Assembly: GCA_964344135.1 (NCBI GenBank)
Contig: CAYFMF010000002.1
Coordinates: forward strand, 1-64,000
From: Thiopontia sp964344135
GTDB lineage: Bacteria; Pseudomonadota; Gammaproteobacteria; GCF-002020875
DNA length: 64,000 bases
Direction of reading: 5' to 3'
The notes under the pieces were generated by a model, which was given only the letters and a program-made list of their open reading frames with translations, was not told the origin of the DNA and searched no databases. Below, one piece after another: positions 1 to 8,588 of the stretch. The translations under genes were made by a program, and so were the position numbers. Positions within the stretch are counted from its first letter, which is position 1; the number at the start of each line of letters is the position of its first letter.

Positions 1-62
1 ATGTGACCTACTGGTCAGCAAACCCAATATGAGGTGAAGAGTTGCTTCTAACCCCTGACAGG

Positions 63-94
63 CACAAAGCCTCATCGCTGGATGAGGCTTTGTG
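63..94. terminator. Perfect 14-bp hairpin, possible terminator of an upstream gene
   Basis: Arms at 63-76 and 81-94 are perfectly complementary around a four-base loop (GCTG). No T-run follows on the plus strand, so it is not a textbook Rho-independent terminator. It may end a transcript from a gene left of the window or protect an mRNA 3' end. The stretch from 1 to 275 otherwise holds no convincing gene: the short frame at 82-279 has no ribosome site and overlaps the real start of the next gene. Confidence 0.45.
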
Positions 95-275
95 GTTTCT
101 GGGGTCGATTATTTTGTCTGCTATCGTTAAGTGTATCGGTACTTCCGGGTTCAGCCATGAAGAGACCTTCGTGGCGGGATGAGCGAACTGGAAGAGGGGT
201 ATTAATTAGCGAAGAGACATGTTATTTTTTCGATCCAATAATAATAAATCATGTACAGAAGATGGAGACTTGGAG

Positions 276-1289
276 ATGAAGAAGAGTTTGACAGGAGTGA
301 TGATTGCCGCTCTGATGGCAGCTGGAAATGCAACAGCTGATACACTGGCTGATGTGATCAACAAGGGTTTTGTGCAGTGTGGAGTGAGTCAGGGGCTGCC
401 TGGTTTTTCCAGCCCGGATGCGAAAGGAAACTGGCAGGGGATTGATGTCGATGTCTGCCGTGCGGTCTCTGCGGCGATCTTTGGCAATGCAGATCAGGTG
501 AAATATACCCCGCTCTCGGCCAAAGAGCGCTTTACTGCCCTGCAGTCCGGTGAGATTGATCTGCTGGTGAGAAATACCACCGAGACCTTTACCCGCGATG
601 CGGCGCTGGGGCTCGATTTTGTCGGCATCAACTACTATGACGGCCAGGGTTTCATGGTGCGCAAGGATCTTGGGGTGAAGTCGGCGCTGGAACTGGCAGG
701 TGCGGCGGTCTGTACCAACACCGGAACCACCACCGAGATGAACGTGGCGGACTATTTTCGCTCCCACAACATGCCCTACAAGGTGGTTGCCTTCGAGAAG
801 ATGGATGAGGTGGTGGCGGCCTATGATGCGGGTCGCTGTGACGTCTTCACCACCGACCGTTCCGGCCTGGCGGCACAGCGTACCAAGCTGAGCAACCCCA
901 ATGACCACACGATCCTCCCGGAGACCATCTCCAAAGAGCCATTGGGCCCTGTGGTTCGCCATGGAGATAACCGTTTTGGAGATATTGTTCGCTGGTCTCT
1001 CAATGCGATGAAAAATGCCGAGGAGATGGGGGTCAACTCCTCCAATGTCGAGGCGATGCGTGCGGATCAAAGCAACCCTTCAAGAAACCGCCTGCTAGGC
1101 ACTGCTGGAAACATGGGTGAGAAACTGGGGATTCCCAACAACTGGGGCTTTAATATCATCAAGCAGGTGGGTAACTATGGTGAGACCTATGCTCGTAATC
1201 TGGGACCAACGACACCCATCAACCTTCCACGAGGTATCAATAATCTCTGGACCAATGGTGGAATTCAGTATGCAGCACCCATTCGCTGA
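276..1289 (+). CDS. aapJ: Polar amino acid ABC transporter, periplasmic binding protein (AapJ/YhdW type)
   Basis: Family 3 solute-binding protein that captures L-amino acids in the periplasm and delivers them to the AapQ-AapM-AapP importer encoded next. The 337-residue product starts with MKKSLTG and a hydrophobic signal peptide ending near ATA-DTL. The mature part opens with the usual segment DVINKGFVQCGVSQGLPGFS. GGAG at 264-267 lies 8 bases before ATG 276, so the longer frame from 219 (TTG-type start) is not used. Length and order (binding protein, two permeases, ATPase) match Aap/Bzt general amino acid systems of Proteobacteria. A hairpin with a T-run follows the gene and would let this subunit be made in excess. 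Exact substrate cannot be read from sequence. Confidence 0.93.
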   Translation: MKKSLTGVMIAALMAAGNATADTLADVINKGFVQCGVSQGLPGFSSPDAKGNWQGIDVDVCRAVSAAIFGNADQVKYTPLSAKERFTALQSGEIDLLVRNTTETFTRDAALGLDFVGINYYDGQGFMVRKDLGVKSALELAGAAVCTNTGTTTEMNVADYFRSHNMPYKVVAFEKMDEVVAAYDAGRCDVFTTDRSGLAAQRTKLSNPNDHTILPETISKEPLGPVVRHGDNRFGDIVRWSLNAMKNAEEMGVNSSNVEAMRADQSNPSRNRLLGTAGNMGEKLGIPNNWGFNIIKQVGNYGETYARNLGPTTPINLPRGINNLWTNGGIQYAAPIR

Positions 1290-1311
1290 CTGAGCCTTTT
1301 GGAATGAGTAA

Positions 1312-1349
1312 AGAGCCACCTGTAGCAGTATGGGTGGCTCTCTCTTTTT
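1312..1349 (+). terminator. Intra-operon terminator/attenuator after aapJ
   Basis: Arms AGAGCCACC (1312-1320) and GGTGGCTCT (1333-1341) with a 12-base loop, followed by a run of five T at 1345-1349. It sits between the binding-protein gene and the first permease gene, so it probably causes partial termination and raises the binding protein to permease ratio, as is common in ABC operons. Confidence 0.75.
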
Positions 1350-1369
1350 GGTTTCAGTAGGATAGAGTG

Positions 1370-2533
1370 ATGCTCAAGGTGTCTGTTCTTTGGCGTAATG
1401 GTCGTGTTCGGGGCTGGTTATTCCAGTTCGTTACGCTCTCCCTCTTCCTCTATCTGGGGTGGTCGTTATGGGATAACCTGCAGACCAATCTCGCCACTCG
1501 GGGGATTACCACCGGTTTTGGTTTTCTCGATACCGAGGCGGGTTTCGGGATTGTCTCCCACCTGATTGATTACAGCGAGAGCTCCACCTACGGTCGTGCC
1601 TTTCTGGTGGGGCTACTCAATACTCTGCTGGTCTCCCTTGTGGGCATCATCCTGGCAACAATCCTGGGAGTTGTGATCGGTATCGCCCGTCTCTCCTCCA
1701 ATTGGCTGCTCTCCAGACTGGCACTGGGTTACGTGGAGACCATTCGCAATATCCCACTGCTGCTGCAGATCTTCTTCTGGTACTTCGCGGTATTGAGGAG
1801 CCTCCCCTCACCTCGTCAGAGTGTGAACTGGGGTGATGCAGTTTTTCTCAATAATCGTGGCGTCTACCTCCCCTCTCCGTTACCGGAGGAGGGGTTCTCT
1901 CTGGTGGTCTGGGTTTTTGGAATGGCGCTACTGGTTTCCATCATTCTGTTTCGTTGGGCCAGAATGCGGCAACATCAGACAGGAAAGATCTTTCCCCGCT
2001 GGCGGGTGGCAATGGGGCTGGTGGTTGGGGCCCCACTATTGGTCTACATTGTAGGGGAGGGGTCGCTGGGGTGGGAGCTGCCAGCACTGCGGGGTTTCAA
2101 CTTCCAGGGGGGGCTGGTGATGATACCGGAGTTTCTGGCGCTGTTAATGGCGCTCAGTATCTATACCGCCTCCTATATCGCCGAGATTGTTCGGGCCGGA
2201 ATTCAGGCTGTGAGCAAGGGGCAAAGCGAGGCTGCACTTTCACTGGGTTTGAGCAGGGGACAGACCCTGCGCCTGGTAATTCTGCCACAGGCGCTGCGAG
2301 TGATCATTCCACCACTGACCAGCCAGTATCTCAACCTGTTGAAGAACTCTTCATTGGCGGCTGCGATCGCCTATCCGGAGCTGGTCTCGGTCTTTGCCGG
2401 GACGGTGCTGAACCAGACCGGGCAGGCGGTAGAGGTGATTGCGATTACCATGGGGGTCTATCTGCTGATCAGTCTGTCGATCTCACTCCTCATGAACTGG
2501 TATAACCACAAGATGAAGCTGGTCGAACGGTAA
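1370..2533 (+). CDS. aapQ: Polar amino acid ABC transporter permease (AapQ/YhdX type)
   Basis: Inner-membrane permease of the HisM family, 387 residues, forming the translocation channel with AapM. Several hydrophobic segments are visible (near residues 18-35, 75-110, 170-190, 250-280 and 355-380). The N-terminal half contains the long extra periplasmic region typical of AapQ rather than the short HisQ permeases. The EAA coupling loop toward the C-terminus reads EAALSLGLSRGQTLRLVILPQA, which contacts the ATPase. GTG 1367 and ATG 1370 are adjacent in-frame starts; ATG is preferred. The gene follows aapJ after an attenuator-like hairpin and precedes aapM by about 130 bases. Confidence 0.93.
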   Translation: MLKVSVLWRNGRVRGWLFQFVTLSLFLYLGWSLWDNLQTNLATRGITTGFGFLDTEAGFGIVSHLIDYSESSTYGRAFLVGLLNTLLVSLVGIILATILGVVIGIARLSSNWLLSRLALGYVETIRNIPLLLQIFFWYFAVLRSLPSPRQSVNWGDAVFLNNRGVYLPSPLPEEGFSLVVWVFGMALLVSIILFRWARMRQHQTGKIFPRWRVAMGLVVGAPLLVYIVGEGSLGWELPALRGFNFQGGLVMIPEFLALLMALSIYTASYIAEIVRAGIQAVSKGQSEAALSLGLSRGQTLRLVILPQALRVIIPPLTSQYLNLLKNSSLAAAIAYPELVSVFAGTVLNQTGQAVEVIAITMGVYLLISLSISLLMNWYNHKMKLVER

Positions 2534-2650
2534 ACACTCATATGACTCCTCAATGCCTTCATTATTACGCTCAACAATGGTCATATAGACCGGTATTCCC
2601 CTTGTTATTGCCTTACTCCAAAGCTATTGAAAACCCATTTGGGCAATTAC

Positions 2651-2666
2651 AGGAGGAATGGTTGTG
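2651..2666 (+). promoter_or_regulatory. Ribosome binding site deciding the aapM start
   Basis: AGGAGG at 2651-2656 is only one base from ATG 2658 but seven bases from the in-frame GTG at 2664-2666. Normal spacing favours GTG 2664 as the true start, shortening the product by two residues. Confidence 0.6.
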
Positions 2667-3704
2667 AGCAGTTTTCTCTGGCTGCGCAAGAATCTTTTCT
2701 CTTCACCGCTGAACAGTGGATTGACGCTGGGCGCAATCTATCTGCTCTGGGTTACCATCCCACCAATCATTGACTGGGCTTTTCTGCAGGCCACCTGGGT
2801 AGGGGAGTCGAAGGCAGCCTGCCAGGCAGAGGGAGCATGCTGGGCCTTTGTCGATACCCGTTTTGATCAGTTTATGTATGGACTCTATCCAGAGGCGGAG
2901 CGATGGCGAGTCGGTTGGGCCTTTCTGCTACTGGCGTTGCTCTTTGTGGCCTTCTTTGTGCCGGGATTGCGCCGTAGCTGGGTAGCAACAGCGATCCTGA
3001 TCCCGTATCCGATCATTGCCTGGCAACTCTTTTATGGAGGGAGTTTTGGGCTGGAGGTAGTGGAGACCTCGCAGTGGGGAGGACTCTTTCTGACGCTGGT
3101 GATTGCCGGGGTGGGGATTGTCGCATCGTTTCCTTTGGGAATTCTTCTGGCACTGGGGCGGCGTTCTGAGCTGGTGGTGATTCGCTCGATCTGCATCGGT
3201 TTCATTGAGCTGGTCCGTGGGGTACCGCTAATCTCGGTTCTCTTCATGGCCTCGGTGATGCTGCCACTCTTTCTGCCAGATGGGGTCAACTTCGATAAGC
3301 TGTTGAGGGCACTGATTGGTATCACCCTGTTTCAGTCGGCCTACATGGCGGAGGTGGTACGGGGTGGATTGCAGGCGATTCCGAAGGGGCAGTTTGAGGC
3401 GGCGGAGTCGCTGGGGCTGGGCTACTGGCGGACGATGCAGTTGATCATTCTGCCGCAGGCACTGAAGTTGGTGATTCCCGGGGTGGTCAATACCTTTATT
3501 GCACTGTTCAAGGATACAACGCTGGTACTGATCATCGGTATGTTTGACTTCCTCGGAATCGTGCAGGCGGCGACCACTGACCCGAAGTGGCTCGGTACAG
3601 CGGTGGAGGGGTATGTTTTCTGTGCGGCGGTCTATTGGCTCTTCTGTTTTGGGATGTCCCGTTACAGTATCCAGGTCGAGAAACGGTTAGATAGAGGGTA
3701 TTGA
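2664..3704 (+). CDS. aapM: Polar amino acid ABC transporter permease (AapM/YhdY type)
   Basis: Second permease of the amino acid importer, about 346 residues. It has an N-terminal transmembrane segment followed by a periplasmic stretch with paired cysteines (AACQAEGACWAF), then the conserved HisM-type core and the EAA loop AAESLGLGYWRTMQLIILPQA near the C-terminus. The region after the loop, GVVNTFIALFKDTTLV, is the hallmark of amino acid permeases in this family. The preceding intergenic stretch (2534-2650) shows no gene. The ATPase gene begins 7 bases after the stop, so the two are surely cotranscribed. Confidence 0.92.
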   Translation: MSSFLWLRKNLFSSPLNSGLTLGAIYLLWVTIPPIIDWAFLQATWVGESKAACQAEGACWAFVDTRFDQFMYGLYPEAERWRVGWAFLLLALLFVAFFVPGLRRSWVATAILIPYPIIAWQLFYGGSFGLEVVETSQWGGLFLTLVIAGVGIVASFPLGILLALGRRSELVVIRSICIGFIELVRGVPLISVLFMASVMLPLFLPDGVNFDKLLRALIGITLFQSAYMAEVVRGGLQAIPKGQFEAAESLGLGYWRTMQLIILPQALKLVIPGVVNTFIALFKDTTLVLIIGMFDFLGIVQAATTDPKWLGTAVEGYVFCAAVYWLFCFGMSRYSIQVEKRLDRGY

Positions 3705-3711
3705 GAGAATA

Positions 3712-4506
3712 ATGAAATCAATGGAATCGGGCAGTGAAAGCTGTCATGAGTGTGCTGTACTCGGTAGTGAGACTTCGCTCCCCATTATTGAAATGTCTGG
3801 GGTCAATAAGTGGTATGGCAGCTTCCATGTACTCAAGGATATTAACCTGACTGTCTCCAAGGGAGAGCGGGTGGTGGTTTGTGGCCCTTCTGGATCTGGA
3901 AAATCGACAATGATTCGTTGTATCAACCGGTTGGAGGAGCACCAGCAGGGTTCTATCACCGTGGATGGGATTGAGTTGACCGATGATCTGAAAAATATTG
4001 AGGAGGTGCGACGTGAGGTTGGAATGATCTTTCAGCACTTCAATCTCTTTCCCCATCTGACAGTTTTGGAGAACCTGATGCTGGCCCCGACCTGGGTTCG
4101 CAAGGTGCCCAGAAAGGTGGCCAAGGAGAAGGCGATGCACTACCTGAAAAGGGTTAAGATTGCGGACCAGGCACTGAAATTTCCTGGGCAGCTTTCGGGG
4201 GGGCAGCAGCAACGGGTAGCAATTGCCAGAGGGCTTTGCATGGAGCCAAAGATCATGCTCTTTGATGAGCCGACATCAGCGCTAGATCCGGAGATGATCA
4301 AGGAGGTGTTAGATGTGATGACCGAACTGGCGGAGGAGGGGATGACGATGATCTGTGTTACTCACGAGATGGGGTTTGCGAAGACTGTAGCTGATTGCAT
4401 GATCTTTATGGATGAAGGGAAGATTGTAGAGCGTGCTACACCCACCGATTTCTTTGAAAATCCGCGCCATGAGCGGACACAGCTCTTCCTTAGCCAGATC
4501 CTTTGA
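3712..4506 (+). CDS. aapP: Polar amino acid ABC transporter ATP-binding protein (AapP)
   Basis: Cytoplasmic ATPase that powers the AapJQMP importer, 264 residues. Visible motifs are Walker A GPSGSGKS, the Q-loop in GMIFQHFNLFPHLTV, signature LSGGQQQR, Walker B IMLFDEPTSALDPE and the switch histidine in CVTHEMGFA. About 20 extra residues precede the usual start of the family; a later start is possible, but ATG 3712 has a GAGAG-type site just upstream. Last gene of the operon; no clear terminator follows in 4507-4585. Confidence 0.94.
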   Translation: MKSMESGSESCHECAVLGSETSLPIIEMSGVNKWYGSFHVLKDINLTVSKGERVVVCGPSGSGKSTMIRCINRLEEHQQGSITVDGIELTDDLKNIEEVRREVGMIFQHFNLFPHLTVLENLMLAPTWVRKVPRKVAKEKAMHYLKRVKIADQALKFPGQLSGGQQQRVAIARGLCMEPKIMLFDEPTSALDPEMIKEVLDVMTELAEEGMTMICVTHEMGFAKTVADCMIFMDEGKIVERATPTDFFENPRHERTQLFLSQIL

Positions 4507-4585
4507 ACAATTAATGTCTCCATTGTAATTATCTCAATAGAGAACAGAGACAGACCTGTTTCATTCACAGATATAGAAAATTGCT

Positions 4586-5200
4586 ATGTCATTACTTTCT
4601 GTCTTTGCCCTGGCTAGTGCAATGTTTATATTGGCACTTACTCCCGGCGCAGGTGTATTTGCAACTGTTTCCAGAGCAGTCACATCAGGGCTTTCCCATG
4701 CGTCAGTAGTTGTGCTTGGAATAGTTATAGGAGATGTAATATTTTTACTGTTCGCTATTTTTGGACTCTCTTTGTTGGCAGAATCATTAGGCAACCTGTT
4801 TGTCTTTGTTAAATATGCTGGTGGTAGTTACCTGATTTGGCTTGGCTTTATAATGTGGACATCTGACACTACAGAAAGGACAGTTGATGGTGTACTGGAA
4901 CTGTCCTGGATGGAGAATTTCCTCAGTGGCCTATTAATTACCTTAGGAAACCCGAAAGTTATCCTTTTTTATCTTGGGTTCCTGCCAACCTTTATTGATT
5001 TAGACGGGCTGACAGTCTCTGATATGCTTATTGTGATCTCCATAGTTGCTATTGTGTTGGGTGGAGTAATGATGGGTTATGCTGTTACTGCAGACAGGGC
5101 AAGATTGTTGTTCAGCAATCAGCAAGGCAAGCAGAGGATGAATCGCCTGGCCGGAGCTGTTATGGCAGTTGTGGGCGGAGTTTTGATAGCAGGGCCATAA
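4586..5200 (+). CDS. LysE/RhtB family amino acid exporter
   Basis: Inner-membrane exporter of about 204 residues with the family's N-terminal pattern LTPGAGVFATVSRA and five to six hydrophobic helices. LysE/RhtB members export amino acids or related metabolites; the substrate is not predictable here. The motif GNPKVILFYLGFLP near the middle is typical. The gene is visibly AT-richer than its neighbours and has no strong ribosome site, hinting at separate acquisition. It stands alone between the amino acid importer and a convergent methyltransferase gene. Confidence 0.85.
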   Translation: MSLLSVFALASAMFILALTPGAGVFATVSRAVTSGLSHASVVVLGIVIGDVIFLLFAIFGLSLLAESLGNLFVFVKYAGGSYLIWLGFIMWTSDTTERTVDGVLELSWMENFLSGLLITLGNPKVILFYLGFLPTFIDLDGLTVSDMLIVISIVAIVLGGVMMGYAVTADRARLLFSNQQGKQRMNRLAGAVMAVVGGVLIAGP

Positions 5201-5236
5201 CTGACTTGGAGGTCCCATTAGGGCTGTTTTCAGAAG

Positions 5237-5878
5237 CTATTGAGGTTCATGTTTTTCTGCACGAATGGCTATAAATGAGCCCTCTCCATATCCCTCAGTG
5301 ATGGGAGTATTGATTGGTTGGCCTTTTGGGGACAGGGTCTGCCGGAACTGAAAGTTGGAAAAGCCGGCCTGCTGAAGGGGTTTGGTGACCTCATCCACTG
5401 AAAGGAGCGTTGCATCCCGGTAGAAGCTGCTCTCCCCTTTCTGTTGTTCGTATTTCACTCCCAACGGGCTGCTGCGATCGATCATGCCGATGATCAGTGA
5501 GCCACCCGGTTTCAGTACACGGTGGACCTCCTGCAGGGCCTGCTCGATGGATTCAACAAAGCAGAGGGTGGTGACAAAGAGAAGATAGTCAACGCTCTCA
5601 CTCTCCAGTGGAAGTGCTTCTGCAACCCCTGGCTGGAGTTTGAGTCCACGTGCTGCGGCGATGTCGCGCATCGCGGCGACAGGCTCGATGCCCAATGGGA
5701 TCCCAAGTGGCCCCATAAAGCGACCGCTACCGGCACCTACCTCAACCCCTCTTCCCTCGGTGGGCAGCAGTTCACGGATCGCATCCAGCTCCAGCTGGTA
5801 GGTTTCAGGGTGTTGGTCAAACCACTGGTCATACTGGAGCGCATGGCGCTCGAAGGGGTTGTCCTGGGCTGCCACCAA
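5237..5878 (-). CDS. Class I SAM-dependent methyltransferase (UbiE-like fold)
   Basis: Product of about 213 residues. The SAM-binding loop is EVGAGSGRF near residues 47-55, followed by GVAEALPLESESVDYLL and a post-motif VLKPGGSLIIGMIDR. The N-terminal FERHALQYDQWFDQHPETY resembles small-molecule methyltransferases; the substrate is unknown. The start is TTG 5878 or GTG 5875, immediately after the TAA of the malic enzyme gene, so translation is probably coupled to it. Confidence 0.75.
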   Translation of the reverse strand: MVAAQDNPFERHALQYDQWFDQHPETYQLELDAIRELLPTEGRGVEVGAGSGRFMGPLGIPLGIEPVAAMRDIAAARGLKLQPGVAEALPLESESVDYLLFVTTLCFVESIEQALQEVHRVLKPGGSLIIGMIDRSSPLGVKYEQQKGESSFYRDATLLSVDEVTKPLQQAGFSNFQFRQTLSPKGQPINTPITEGYGEGSFIAIRAEKHEPQ

Positions 5879-7132
5879 TTACAGTTCCGACTGGCCAGCT
5901 GCCCCACTCTCGATAGCGGCGCGGCGGACAGCGGTGGATACATAGCCCAGAAGTCGGGGGTCCAGCGGTTTGGGGATGATGTAGTTGGGGCCATACTCCA
6001 GGGTCTCGTTTGGGTAGGCCTCACGAATCTCGTCCAGGATCGGCTCACAGGTGAGATGCTGCAGCGCCTTGACGGCAGCCACCTTCATCTCGGTATTGAT
6101 GGTGGTTGCCTTGGCATCCAGCGCACCGCGGAAGATATAGGGGAAGCAGAGTACATTGTTGACCTGGTTGGGGAAATCACTGCGTCCGGTGGCGATGATC
6201 AGGTCGGAGCGTGCCTCCATTGCCAAGTCCGGGTGAATCTCGGGGTCCGGGTTGGCCAGTGCAAAGAGGATCGGGCGCTCTGCCATGCTCTGCACCATCG
6301 CAGGGCTCACCAGGTTGGGCCCGGAGAGGCCAATAAAGACATCCGCCCCCTCCATCGCATCACTCAGGGTTCTGTGTCTGGTGGTGGTTGCGAAGATCTG
6401 CTTGTAGAGGTTGAGGTCGGTACGCCCGCCATGGATCACTCCGTGACGATCCACCAGGGTGATATTCTCCTTGCAGGCCCCGAGGGTCAGCAGCAGCTGC
6501 ATGGAGGCGATGGCGGCGGCACCGGCACCCAGGCAGACGATACGGGCCGACTCGATCAACTTCTCCTGCAGCTTGAGCGCATTGAGCAGCCCGGCGGCAA
6601 TGATGATTGCGGTACCATGCTGGTCGTCGTGGAAGACCGGGATGTTAAGGCGATCAATCAGTGCCCGCTCGATCTCGAAGCAGTGGGGTGCCGAGATGTC
6701 CTCCAGATTTACACCACCAAAAGTGGGGGAGATGCGGACAACGGTCTCGATAAAGGCCTGGTTGGAGGAGGCGTCGATTTCGATATCGAAGGCATCGATG
6801 TCCGCAAATTTCTTGAACAGCAGCGCCTTCCCCTCCATCACCGGTTTGGCGGCCAGTGGGCCGACATCCCCCAGCCCCAGTACGGCAGATCCATCGGAGA
6901 CAACGGCAATCAGGTTGCCGCGGCCCGTATAGCGGTTGACCTCATTTGGATTGCGGACAATCTCGCGTACCGGTGCAGCGACCCCGGGGCTGTAAGCGAG
7001 GCTCAGATCATATTGGGACTCGAAAGGTTTGGTCGGGAGGGTTGCAATCTTCCCATGCGGTTTTTTCGCATGGTAGTCCAGCGCCTCCTGCAGGAGAGCC
7101 TGTTCCTCGGGGTGTAACGGGTTATCTGTCAC
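5879..7132 (-). CDS. NADP-type malic enzyme, short form without phosphotransacetylase domain
   Basis: Oxidative decarboxylation of malate to pyruvate in the cytoplasm, yielding NAD(P)H. The 417-residue product has the malic N-domain (YDLSLAYSPGVAAPVREI; GDGSAVLGLGDVGPLAAKPVMEGK) and the NAD-binding domain with VCLGAGAAAIASMQLL. It ends where MaeB proteins of about 760 residues would continue into a phosphotransacetylase-like domain, so it is the single-domain class. GTG 7132 is preceded by a GAGGAGG site. A methyltransferase frame starts right at its stop. The neighbouring gltBD suggests a link between C4 carbon flow and nitrogen assimilation. Confidence 0.92.
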   Translation of the reverse strand: MTDNPLHPEEQALLQEALDYHAKKPHGKIATLPTKPFESQYDLSLAYSPGVAAPVREIVRNPNEVNRYTGRGNLIAVVSDGSAVLGLGDVGPLAAKPVMEGKALLFKKFADIDAFDIEIDASSNQAFIETVVRISPTFGGVNLEDISAPHCFEIERALIDRLNIPVFHDDQHGTAIIIAAGLLNALKLQEKLIESARIVCLGAGAAAIASMQLLLTLGACKENITLVDRHGVIHGGRTDLNLYKQIFATTTRHRTLSDAMEGADVFIGLSGPNLVSPAMVQSMAERPILFALANPDPEIHPDLAMEARSDLIIATGRSDFPNQVNNVLCFPYIFRGALDAKATTINTEMKVAAVKALQHLTCEPILDEIREAYPNETLEYGPNYIIPKPLDPRLLGYVSTAVRRAAIESGAAGQSEL

Positions 7133-7181
7133 AGACTGCCTCCTCTCGGTAATGATGAGAGAGAAGGTAGCCCGTCAACAG

Positions 7182-8588
7182 CTAAACTTCAAGGTAATCG
7201 AGAATTCCCTCGGCTGCCTTGCGGCCATCCCAGATTGCAGAGACCACCAGGTTGGAGCCACGAACCATATCCCCGCCAGCAAAGACCTTGGGGTTGCTGG
7301 TCTGCTTCATGTAGGTCTGCGCTTCGGAGGCAACCACCCGGCCGCGATCATCGGTCTCAATGCTGTTGCCACCAATCCACTCGGGCGGACTGGGCTGGAA
7401 ACCGAAGGCGATGATGACCGCATCGGCAGGAATGATCTCCTCACTGCCGGGTAGAGGCTCCGGACGGCGACGTCCATTCTCATCCGGCTCTCCGAGCCGG
7501 GTAGAGATCACCTTGAGCCCCTCGACCTTCTCCTCTCCGACAATCTCGACAGGCTGGGTATTGAAGCGGAACTGCACCCCCTCCTCCCTGGCATTGGCCA
7601 CCTCCTTCCTGGAGCCGGGCATGTTGGCCTCGTCGCGGCGGTAGGAGCAGGTGACGCTCTCGGCCCCTTGACGGATGGAGGTGCGGTTGCAGTCCATTGC
7701 GGTATCGCCACCACCCAGAACCACCACTTTCTGCCCCTTCATGTCGACAAAATCGGCCTCATCCTTCTCGTAGCCGTTGCAGCGGTTGATGTTGGAGATC
7801 AGGAAGTCGAGGGCGGCGTGGACGCCGGGGAGATCCTCGCCGGGGATCCCCGCCGTCATGTACTTGTAGGTCCCGATGCCAAGGAAGATGGCATCATATT
7901 CGGCCTCCAGCGCCTCGAAGGTGATATCGGTGCCGATCTCGGTGTTGAGTCGGAACTCGATTCCCATCTCCTCGAAGATGGCGCGACGGTTGCGCACCAC
8001 ATCCTTCTCCAGCTTGAACTCCGGGATGCCAAAGGTGAGCAGGCCGCCAATCTCGGGGTGACGATCGTAGACCACACACTCCACCCCGTTGCGGGTCAGC
8101 ACATCAGCACAGCCCAGCCCTGCCGGGCCGGCACCAATGATTGCAACCCGCTTGCCGGTGGCCTCAACCCGAGAGAGATCGGGGCGCCAGCCACGGGCAA
8201 AGGCGGTGTCGGAGATATATTTCTCGACATTGCCGATGGTGACTGCGCCAAAACCGTCATTCAGGGTACAGGATCCCTCACAGAGGCGATCCTGCGGACA
8301 GACCCGGCCACACATCTCCGGCAGGGAGTTGGTGCGGTGTGAAAGCTCGGCCGCCTTCTCGACCTCACCCTCGGCCACCAGCTTCAGCCAGTGGGGGATG
8401 TGGTTGTGGACCGGACATTTCCAGGAGCAGTAGGGGTTGCCACAGGAGAGGCAGCGATCGGCCTGGGTTGCGGCATCCTGCTCGTTGAACGGTGCATAGA
8501 TCTCCCTGTACTCGGTGACCCGCTGCTCGGCAGAGGTCTTGGTCGGATCCATCCGGGAGACCTCAATAAACTGGTAGATGTTACCCAT
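7182..8588 (-). CDS. gltD: Glutamate synthase (NADPH) small subunit
   Basis: Flavoprotein that takes electrons from NADPH and passes them through Fe-S clusters to GltB for glutamate synthesis. The 468-residue product shows an N-terminal cysteine-rich Fe-S region (CLSCGNPYCSWKCPVHNHIP; CGRVCPQDRLCEGSC), a FAD site AIIGAGPAGLGCADVL near residue 150 and an NADPH site VVLGGGDTAMDC near residue 290. The usual family length is about 470. Its ATG overlaps the gltB stop by one base (TAATG), giving coupled translation and equal amounts of the two subunits. Confidence 0.97.
   Translation of the reverse strand: MGNIYQFIEVSRMDPTKTSAEQRVTEYREIYAPFNEQDAATQADRCLSCGNPYCSWKCPVHNHIPHWLKLVAEGEVEKAAELSHRTNSLPEMCGRVCPQDRLCEGSCTLNDGFGAVTIGNVEKYISDTAFARGWRPDLSRVEATGKRVAIIGAGPAGLGCADVLTRNGVECVVYDRHPEIGGLLTFGIPEFKLEKDVVRNRRAIFEEMGIEFRLNTEIGTDITFEALEAEYDAIFLGIGTYKYMTAGIPGEDLPGVHAALDFLISNINRCNGYEKDEADFVDMKGQKVVVLGGGDTAMDCNRTSIRQGAESVTCSYRRDEANMPGSRKEVANAREEGVQFRFNTQPVEIVGEEKVEGLKVISTRLGEPDENGRRRPEPLPGSEEIIPADAVIIAFGFQPSPPEWIGGNSIETDDRGRVVASEAQTYMKQTSNPKVFAGGDMVRGSNLVVSAIWDGRKAAEGILDYLEV

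Noticed and set aside
82..279. 65-codon open frame before aapJ
   Set aside because: No ribosome site, begins inside a strong hairpin and overlaps the signal-peptide start of aapJ; no recognisable protein features.
5522..7117. 531-codon open frame on the plus strand
   Set aside because: It is antisense to the malic enzyme and methyltransferase genes, whose motifs are complete; the frame is a shadow of codon bias.
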